A stretch of DNA of 11,053 nucleotides, taken from assembly GCA_944363745.1 (NCBI GenBank), contig CALVVD010000024.1, positions 1-11,053 of the forward strand, in the 5' to 3' direction. How positions within the stretch are numbered: position 1 is the first letter of the stretch; each line of letters begins with the position of its first letter. The notes under the pieces were generated by a model that worked only from the letters and a program-made list of their open reading frames with translations, made no database searches and was not told the origin of the DNA. The DNA comes from an uncultured Bacilli bacterium (GTDB taxonomy: Bacteria > Bacillota_I > Bacilli_A > RF39 > UBA660). Made by a program: the position numbers and the translations under genes. Below, in pieces: positions 6,318-11,053 of the stretch.

Positions 6318-7502
6318 TTATTTAGCTAGATTGTAAGTATCTCTAGCTATTACTAGTTCTTCATCTGTCGCTAAGACATAACAAGGTATAGATGAGTTCT
6401 TAGTTGTAATTAGTCCTTCTTTATCTTTTCTAACAATTGTTTCTTCATTTATTTTTTCATCTAGTTCTACTCCAAGTGGTTTTAATTTATTAAGAACTTC
6501 TTTTCTTATAATTGGATCATTTTCACCACCACCTGCTGTAAAGATAATAGCATTTACTTTACCAAGTTTTAAATGGTATTTAGCTATATATTCGGCAATA
6601 CGTTCAGTATACATATCAACTGCTAAAACCACTTTATTCTCTTTAGCAATATAAGCTCTATCAATATCTCTTAAATCACTCATACCAGCAATACCTTCAA
6701 GACCACTTTTCTTATTTAGGATGTTATCTACTTCATCATAAGTCATACCTGTTTTATTCATAATATAACCTATAATACTATAGTCTATATCACCAGAACG
6801 TGTTCCCATCATAATACCAGCATTAGGGGTAAAGCCCATAGATGTATCAACACATTTACCATCTTTAACTGCAGATATACTAGCACCATTTCCAATATGA
6901 CAGATAATTAAATTACCATCATGACCTAAAATATCTTTCATTCTATTAGTAATGTATTGATGAGATAAGCCATGAAATCCATACTTTCTAATTCCATATT
7001 TTACATACCATTCATAAGGAACTGAGTATAAAAACTCTTTTTCTTCTATTGTTTGATGAAAAGCGGTATCAAAGCAAGCAACCATAGTAGCATTAGGTAT
7101 TTCTTCCATAAAGGCTTTTATACCTATTAAAGCAGCAGGATTATGTAAAGGAGCTAAATCCTTTATCTTTTCTAGCTCACTAATAACTCTAGGAGTAATA
7201 ACAACAGAATGAGAATATAGGGAACCTCCATGAACTATTCTATTTCCCACAGCTTTAATTTCTTTTAAATCTTTAACAATACCTTTTTCCACAAGTTCTG
7301 TTAATAAAATATCAACTGCTTCTTTATGAGTCTTAATATCCTTTTTTACATATACTTTTTCTCCATTTACTCTAATAGTATAATCACTATCAGTAAGACC
7401 AATTCTTTCAAAACTTCCTTTAGTAATAACTTTTTCTTCTGGCATTTCATAAAGTCTAAACTTTAGAGTACTACTACCAGAATTAACAGCTAATAATAGC
7501 AT
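6318..7502 (-). CDS. ackA: Acetate kinase, second copy
   Basis: This is a second full-length acetate kinase (394 residues) for the same acetyl phosphate/ADP reaction. Key residues are kept: N7 in VNSGSSTLKF, R88 in NRIVHGG, D145 in FDTAFHQT, H177 in YGFHGLSH, R235 in MGTRSGDID and the terminal ATDEELVIARDTY. It differs from the first copy along the whole length, so it is an old paralogue or an acquired gene, not a recent duplication. Two deviations are visible: N at 87 where GHR is usual, and L for T in HGTSH. It is a single-gene unit with a strong promoter (7524-7552), ribosome binding site AAAGGAGAG and its own terminator. Related short-chain acid kinases (propionate, butyrate) are less likely given the strong AckA match, but substrate range cannot be read from sequence. 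Confidence 0.94.
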   Translation of the reverse strand: MLLLAVNSGSSTLKFRLYEMPEEKVITKGSFERIGLTDSDYTIRVNGEKVYVKKDIKTHKEAVDILLTELVEKGIVKDLKEIKAVGNRIVHGGSLYSHSVVITPRVISELEKIKDLAPLHNPAALIGIKAFMEEIPNATMVACFDTAFHQTIEEKEFLYSVPYEWYVKYGIRKYGFHGLSHQYITNRMKDILGHDGNLIICHIGNGASISAVKDGKCVDTSMGFTPNAGIMMGTRSGDIDYSIIGYIMNKTGMTYDEVDNILNKKSGLEGIAGMSDLRDIDRAYIAKENKVVLAVDMYTERIAEYIAKYHLKLGKVNAIIFTAGGGENDPIIRKEVLNKLKPLGVELDEKINEETIVRKDKEGLITTKNSSIPCYVLATDEELVIARDTYNLAK

Positions 7503-7518
7503 AAATCATCTCTCCTTT

Positions 7519-7552
7519 TACTTATTATACAATAATAAGTAGAAAAGAACAA
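7519..7552 (-). promoter_or_regulatory. Promoter of ackA2 with an overlapping inverted repeat
   Basis: TTGTTC (7552-7547) and a consensus TATAAT (7529-7524) are 17 bases apart. An inverted repeat with 10-base arms, TACTTATTAT and ATAATAAGTA (7519-7528 and 7532-7541, 3-base loop), covers the -10 box and half of the spacer, so a repressor bound there would block RNA polymerase. ackA1's promoter has no such element, which suggests the two copies are controlled differently. Confidence 0.7.
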
Positions 7553-7560
7553 AATCTTTT

Positions 7561-8157
7561 TTAATCAGTTATATGAAAGATGGTACTACCACTTAATTTA
7601 TTTTTAAAATAATCTTTCTTAAACCAGTTTAATAAGCATACAAATTCAGTTTCATCTTCAAAATCCACTTTATCTACATCAAAGAATAGCTTTATGCCTT
7701 GTATATAAAAATTATAATCTCGCCAATTTGAAATTTCTCTTCTTAAAAGGGGAGAAAAACCATACCAACTTAAATCTTCGCTTTTAAAATCAATATTACC
7801 ATTTTCACCTAACTCTAACATATATTTATTACCATCTTCTGTTTTTGTTAATGAAATGGGCCATTCTTCATCAGGTTTATCTTCACTCCAGTATTCATCA
7901 TCATATAGTGTAAATTCTAATAGAAAGAAAGATTTATTTAATTCTCTACATAGTTCATGAATATTAGCATTAAATATATCTTTTTTTATTTCTAAACTAA
8001 TTAAGTTTTCCTCTTCTTTAACATTATATAAATCTAAATCAAATATTTTTCCAACAGATTTTTTTAGTTTATTTAATTCTTCTTTATCTAAAGGCTTATC
8101 ATTTTTCTTTTCCACTACCATTGAGGTAGCAACTGCACAGCTTAAATATCTTCCCAT
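7561..8157 (-). CDS. Hypothetical protein, 198 residues
   Basis: I do not recognise this protein. It begins MGRYLSCAVATSMVV with a strong AAGGAGAA ribosome binding site, and has no signal peptide or membrane helix that I can see. The chain is acidic and rich in aromatic residues, with segments such as DDEYWSEDKPDEEWP and LSWYGFSPLLRREISNW in the centre and LNWFKKDYFKNKLSGSTIFHITD at the end. It sits 14 bases after the Rpn-type nuclease gene and probably shares its transcript, ending 8 bases before the ackA2 -35 box. A partner or immunity-like role next to the nuclease is possible, but nothing in the sequence proves it. Confidence 0.8.
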   Translation of the reverse strand: MGRYLSCAVATSMVVEKKNDKPLDKEELNKLKKSVGKIFDLDLYNVKEEENLISLEIKKDIFNANIHELCRELNKSFFLLEFTLYDDEYWSEDKPDEEWPISLTKTEDGNKYMLELGENGNIDFKSEDLSWYGFSPLLRREISNWRDYNFYIQGIKLFFDVDKVDFEDETEFVCLLNWFKKDYFKNKLSGSTIFHITD

Positions 8158-8171
8158 ATATTAATTCTCCT

Positions 8172-9086
8172 TTACATCAACATAGTTATTTGTTTTTTAG
8201 ATAGACCAGTCGCTTTCATAACATTCTTTTTAGATATACCCATATTAAGAAGATTCTTAGCAATAGATTTTTTCTCATTATTAGCACCTTCTTCTTTAGC
8301 AATACTACTATGATATTCTATCTTTAATGCCTCTTCTTCTTTTCTCCTTTTCTCTGGATCATATAGTCCTATATTATCAATATTATTTGTTAGTTCATAT
8401 AATTTTTCTGATACTTCCATAAGTTCTTTATCCCTTTCCGCTATTTTTTTAATTTCTAGATAATCATCTAACATTAATATTACTAATTCTTTATCTAATT
8501 TAGTTAACTCTTCTCTATTAAGATACTTATTATAACTTTTCATCATATCTATATGTATCTTTTCACTAGTTTCTGTTTCTATTATATTTTCATTATTTTT
8601 TATATGAAATTTAGAGATATTTTCTTTTCCTAGGCATTTTTCAAAGTTATCGAAAATATCAAAGTTTATCTGGATTACTTTTATATTCTTACTATACTCT
8701 TCACCTTTACTTAATAACTCTCCCTTTAGTTTTCCAAAGTAAGCATCATTTCGCTCTATTAGTCCATCCCAATATCCACGATTACATTCTAAGTTAATAA
8801 TATATCCTGGTAGTTTAAAGATAAAGTCTGATACTTTTTTCCTTTCTAGAGCATTCGCTATTTTATATTCAACATTCTGTTCTTTAAAGTTTTTAATAAT
8901 AAATTCTTTATCAAGTCCAGTTAATCTAGATATTAAATCTCCTAAATATAAAAGCCAGTAACCCATAATAGATTTAAAAACAGAGTCAAGAGTACCTTCA
9001 TATACAAAATTATTAGTTATCATATATTCTCTAATCTCTTCATTAGAGACATTCTCTGGAATATGTTTTTTACGAAGTTTTTTCAT
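8172..9086 (-). CDS. Rpn-type PD-(D/E)XK nuclease / transposase-like protein
   Basis: This 304-residue protein belongs to the Rpn (PDDEXK_2 transposase-like) family, DNA endonucleases linked to recombination and, in some cases, phage defence. Family features visible are TLDSVFKSIMG at 32-42, the core strand pattern SDFIFKLPGYIINLECN at 86-102 (D87, then E100-x-N102 in place of the usual ExQ), and YFGKLKGELLSKGEEY at 116-131 followed by the hydrophobic strand VIQINFDIF. A charged region with KRRKEEEALK (coil-like) and a C-terminal helix-turn-helix-like end NLLNMGISKKNVMKATGLSKKQI complete it. I chose ATG 9086 because AAAGGAG lies 5 bases or so upstream; the frame stays open 24 codons further, but those codons overlap the promoter. 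The N in place of Q at the active site leaves activity uncertain. Confidence 0.85.
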   Translation of the reverse strand: MKKLRKKHIPENVSNEEIREYMITNNFVYEGTLDSVFKSIMGYWLLYLGDLISRLTGLDKEFIIKNFKEQNVEYKIANALERKKVSDFIFKLPGYIINLECNRGYWDGLIERNDAYFGKLKGELLSKGEEYSKNIKVIQINFDIFDNFEKCLGKENISKFHIKNNENIIETETSEKIHIDMMKSYNKYLNREELTKLDKELVILMLDDYLEIKKIAERDKELMEVSEKLYELTNNIDNIGLYDPEKRRKEEEALKIEYHSSIAKEEGANNEKKSIAKNLLNMGISKKNVMKATGLSKKQITMLM

Positions 9087-9090
9087 AACT

Positions 9091-9099
9091 TTCTCCTTT
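9091..9099 (-). promoter_or_regulatory. Ribosome binding site that fixes the start of the Rpn-type gene
   Basis: AAAGGAGAA on the - strand is at ideal distance from ATG 9086-9084. No comparable site precedes the upstream in-frame ATG at 9158, which lies before the -10 box. Confidence 0.85.
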
Positions 9100-9107
9100 C
9101 TGCAATA

Positions 9108-9136
9108 TATATAGCATAGTCTATAATTTATTGCAA
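9108..9136 (-). promoter_or_regulatory. Promoter of the Rpn-type nuclease operon
   Basis: TTGCAA (9136-9131) and TATATA (9113-9108) are separated by exactly 17 bases, placing the transcript start shortly before the ribosome binding site. This separates the unit from the reverse-transcriptase cassette upstream. Confidence 0.65.
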
Positions 9137-9339
9137 AAAGGTAAAATTTAAAATTCACGAAAAATAATTCTTCAATTTAATATTTTCTCTAGAAGAATTT
9201 TAAATATTCATATCAAAAAATTTCTCAATTTACAAAATTCATACTTTTTTAAAAATTTTCATTTATACTCCTTTCCCCATCTTTATTAAAGTCTCCCATC
9301 CATTTATAATGTATCATGATAGTTATAATTAATCAAGTG
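9137..9339. other. Intergenic region downstream of the reverse transcriptase
   Basis: This is the only gap next to the reverse transcriptase long enough to hold a template repeat of normal size, but I find no second copy of it in the window. It contains a short patch richer in G on the - strand (9302-9269, GATGGG repeated) and, across it, a 22-codon frame (9317-9249) whose end reads GDFNKDGERSINE, like a calcium-binding loop of dockerin/EF-hand type. No ribosome binding site supports translation from its ATG. The rest is AT-rich with no clear feature except the hairpin at 9166-9199. Confidence 0.5.
9162..9199 (-). terminator. Possible weak terminator of the reverse-transcriptase cassette
   Basis: On the - strand AATTCTTC (9199-9192) pairs with GAAGAATT (9173-9166), followed by ATTTTT. 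The loop of 18 bases is long and the stem has only two G-C pairs near its tip, so termination efficiency would be modest. It is the best candidate between the cassette and the Rpn-type gene. Confidence 0.35.
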
Positions 9340-10290
9340 TTATTTTTCATATTTGAAACAATATTTTATATTTTTCTTAAGTAATCTTCTTCTCGTCTTA
9401 CTAACAATTCTTCTCTTAATTCTATTATTTTTAACTTTATAATTAATACCTAAAAAGGTAAAACCTTCAGTACTCTTATATATTTTAGTTTTATTATTAA
9501 ACTCTAATAGATACTCTCTATTAACAATAGATTCTAATATTCTTAAAATATCTTTTAATCTTTCTTTACTACTATCTAAAATAATACCATCATCCATATA
9601 TCTAATATAGTACTTACAACCTAACTCTTCTTTAATAAAGTGATCTAAGTCATTAAGATAAAAGACAGCAAGAAACTGAGAAGTATAGTTACCAATAGGT
9701 AGTCCTGTATCTTTCTTATAGAAAGTAGACATACCAAGCTTTCTAATAGTATTATTAATATAATCATAATTAGTAGTATTTAAGATATCTTTAATTAATA
9801 ATAAATCTTCATTACTTAAATATTTACTTAACTTATTAAGTAATACTTTATGATTAATATTATAGAAATACTTACTAAAATCAAATTTAAGGATATAGAA
9901 AGTACTAGATTTATTTTTAATCTTAACAAGATATTTGTCTAACAAATACCTTGCATAAGAAGTACCTCTACCTACTCTAGTTGCACAATTACTATCTATT
10001 AGATATTTATCTAAAGGTAATAGAACTTTCTTACAAATAACATGATTAACTATCTTATCTTCTAAAGTACTACTCATAATAAGTCGTATCTTTTTCTCTT
10101 TTATAGTAAAGATATGATAATTATTATAAGTATAGTTATTACTATTAAGTCTATTTACTAAGATATTACAATTACTATAATAGTTCTTTTCAAAGAGATA
10201 TAACTTCTTCTTATTTCTAATAGACTTTCTTATCTTTAAATAAGCATCTTCAATATCTTTAAACTCTACTTTCACTTTTAATCCAGCCAT
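9340..10290 (-). CDS. DGR-type reverse transcriptase
   Basis: The 316-residue protein is a group II-intron-like reverse transcriptase. Visible motifs are ATRVGRGTSYA at 103-113, motif A FDFSKYFYNIN at 136-146 (D137), motif B GLPIGNYTSQ at 196-205, motif C YMDD at 231-234 and FLGINY at 279-284. The IGNYTSQ form (IGxxxSQ instead of QGxxxSP) is the hallmark of diversity-generating retroelement enzymes, which copy a template RNA with adenine-directed errors into a variable gene end. The catalytic aspartates are intact. It ends soon after a basic helix (SKTRRRLLKKNIKY), so the thumb may be shorter than usual; other frames downstream show no clean continuation. The ATG lies inside the upstream gene (32-base overlap) without a clear ribosome binding site, which points to translational coupling. 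A non-DGR role, such as an unassigned defence-type enzyme, cannot be excluded. Confidence 0.9.
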   Translation of the reverse strand: MAGLKVKVEFKDIEDAYLKIRKSIRNKKKLYLFEKNYYSNCNILVNRLNSNNYTYNNYHIFTIKEKKIRLIMSSTLEDKIVNHVICKKVLLPLDKYLIDSNCATRVGRGTSYARYLLDKYLVKIKNKSSTFYILKFDFSKYFYNINHKVLLNKLSKYLSNEDLLLIKDILNTTNYDYINNTIRKLGMSTFYKKDTGLPIGNYTSQFLAVFYLNDLDHFIKEELGCKYYIRYMDDGIILDSSKERLKDILRILESIVNREYLLEFNNKTKIYKSTEGFTFLGINYKVKNNRIKRRIVSKTRRRLLKKNIKYCFKYEK

Positions 10291-10600
10291 ATATTAATTT
10301 AGTAATGGTAATATATTTTTTACTTATAAGTGTATATTTATCTTTAGATATCTCTTTATAAATATAGAGTTTATAATAGTAGTAATCTAATAGTTTAACT
10401 TCTACTAACATTTTTCTTTGAATATAAATTCTTTTAGGTCTTTCTAGTGTATTAGTATAATATAAGTAATAAAGTAATTTATAATTAGAGTCTATTATAT
10501 TATTCTTAAGTGTTTTATATTTATTATTAATATTTAAAACCATTCTTTCAGTAATAGTATCTATCTCCTTGATTTTATTTTCTAAAACAAAGTTACTCAT
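10259..10600 (-). CDS. avd: Avd-like four-helix-bundle protein, DGR accessory
   Basis: Avd proteins form a basic pentameric barrel that binds the reverse transcriptase and template RNA in diversity-generating retroelements. This protein has the right size (113 residues), is all-helical in character, strongly basic and rich in Y, K and I, and ends KKYITITKLIYGWIKSES, resembling the GWIK-type end of Avd/four-helix-bundle (S23-like) proteins. Position and overlap also fit: its ATGAGTAA overlaps the end of the upstream gene by 8 bases and its 3' end overlaps the reverse transcriptase by 32. GGAGA lies 6 bases or so before its ATG. The assignment rests on short motifs plus context. Confidence 0.72.
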   Translation of the reverse strand: MSNFVLENKIKEIDTITERMVLNINNKYKTLKNNIIDSNYKLLYYLYYTNTLERPKRIYIQRKMLVEVKLLDYYYYKLYIYKEISKDKYTLISKKYITITKLIYGWIKSESRV

Positions 10601-10931
10601 AGAACTTCTCCATTTTAGTAATAATCTCTTCTATATTATCTAGATATAAACAATTCTTTAAATTAGTAGATAATTTATCTATTCTATAAGACAACTTACC
10701 ATATTCTAAATACTTAGAATATTTATTATCTTTAAAAATAACAACATCATCATAGAAATAATTAATATGACATTTATTTAATAGAGATATTACTTTATCT
10801 ATAGAATTTTTCTCAATATATATTGTTTCTTTATAAGGTATATCTAAAAGATAACTTATTATATAACTATCTTCTTTATTAGTATAAACTACTATTCCTT
10901 TACGCATAAAATACACTAAACTATTATTCAT
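10593..10931 (-). CDS. Small protein resembling MutS domain I, probable DGR accessory (MSL-like)
   Basis: The 112 residues resemble the N-terminal mismatch-recognition domain of MutS in outline: an opening strand, NKEDSYIISYLLDI like the MutS ExA-type helix, then KNSIDKVISLLNKCHINYFY like the loop and helix that end in a strand. Stand-alone MutS-like proteins (MSL) are known as accessory genes of some diversity-generating retroelements, and it directly precedes an Avd-like gene and a reverse transcriptase. It has a good AGGAGA ribosome binding site (10945-10940 region). Similarity is weak by eye, so the name is tentative; its place in a three-gene operon is secure. Confidence 0.55.
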   Translation of the reverse strand: MNNSLVYFMRKGIVVYTNKEDSYIISYLLDIPYKETIYIEKNSIDKVISLLNKCHINYFYDDVVIFKDNKYSKYLEYGKLSYRIDKLSTNLKNCLYLDNIEEIITKMEKFYE

Positions 10932-10954
10932 AAATTATCGTTCTCCTATCTTTC

Positions 10955-11053
10955 CCTTATTTTACAAAAAAAAAAAAAAAAAAAGTAAAAAAATTTTTAT
11001 TTTAAAATTTTTTTTTATCTTTTTTTTTTTTTTATAAGGTTAAATTTTTTTTT
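10955..11053. repeat. Homopolymer-rich leader of the reverse-transcriptase cassette
   Basis: This stretch contains A19 (10966-10984), A7 (10987-10993), T9 (11008-11016), T14 (11020-11033) and a final T9 cut by the window end. CCTTAT (10955-10960) and ATAAGG (11034-11039) face each other, so the A and T runs could fold into one long AT hairpin or cruciform. On the - strand a -10-like TAAAAT (10964-10959) lies directly after the T19 run, with a poor -35-like TTTACT (10989-10984) before it at 19 bases. The runs may also be an assembly edge effect. Confidence 0.7.

Noticed and set aside
7541..7562. Possible terminator between the 198-residue gene and ackA2
   Set aside because: AAAAGA and TCTTTT can pair, but the stem has only one G-C pair and overlaps the ackA2 -35 box, so it is too weak to call.
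9087..9158. An N-terminal extension of 24 residues for the Rpn-type nuclease
   Set aside because: These codons overlap the promoter and ribosome binding site that serve ATG 9086, and the residues do not resemble the family.
9137..9339. CRISPR array or other regularly spaced repeats
   Set aside because: No unit recurs at regular spacing here or elsewhere in the window; the repeats seen are single inverted or tandem pairs.
9340..10290. Reverse transcriptase as a group II intron or retron
   Set aside because: No maturase (X) or HNH domain follows the catalytic core, no intron domain V-like structure is evident, and motif B is IGxxxSQ. Retron enzymes would normally show other motifs and an adjacent msr-msd region, which I cannot find.
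1..11053. Alternative genetic code with TGA as tryptophan
   Set aside because: Trp is encoded by TGG throughout, and reading TGA at 4542 or 5229 as Trp gives no sensible continuation of those proteins.

Overview
This window looks like chromosomal DNA from an AT-rich, endospore-forming member of the Bacillota. The clearest sign is the 3' end of spoIVA, a spore-coat gene, at the left edge. A compact housekeeping cluster (acetate kinase, NrnA-type phosphoesterase, EngB GTPase) follows. Low GC, short gaps, strong AGGAGG-type ribosome binding sites, and TGA read as a stop with TGG for Trp all fit a standard-code Bacilli lineage, possibly one of the uncultured gut groups. That last placement is inference.

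Layout. Bases 1-527 carry the end of spoIVA on the + strand, closed by an intrinsic terminator that overlaps its stop codon. Everything else is on the - strand, so transcription runs from high to low coordinates. The housekeeping operon ackA1 - nrnA - engB (3694 to 963) has a good sigma-A promoter at 3726-3753 and a terminator at 954-988. A small unknown gene (928-524) lies after that terminator. Upstream of ackA1 is an accessory operon (6125 to 3758): two tandem, partly near-identical ORF6N (KilA-N-like) genes and a RhuM/Fic gene that is split by an apparent one-base frameshift at a G5 run. Each of these three genes contains a near-perfect inverted repeat with a one-base centre at the corresponding place in its coding sequence. 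In the two ORF6N copies the repeats differ by matched base changes that keep the symmetry. The operon's control region (6126-6281) is dense with repeats. Next comes a second, diverged acetate kinase gene (7502-6318) with its own promoter and terminator, then a two-gene unit made of an Rpn-type PD-(D/E)XK nuclease and an unrecognised 198-residue protein (9086-7561).

The right end (10931-9340) is a tightly overlapping three-gene reverse-transcriptase cassette: a MutS-domain-I-like small protein, an Avd-like four-helix-bundle protein and a reverse transcriptase carrying the IGxxxSQ motif typical of diversity-generating retroelements (DGRs). No template repeat, variable repeat or target gene can be identified inside the window. 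The sequence runs into long A and T homopolymers at 10966-11053, which may be a contig end.

Taken together, the window is a core sporulation/housekeeping region interleaved with accessory modules. The most interesting parts are the DGR-like cassette with no visible target and the symmetric sequences embedded in the ORF6N/RhuM genes.
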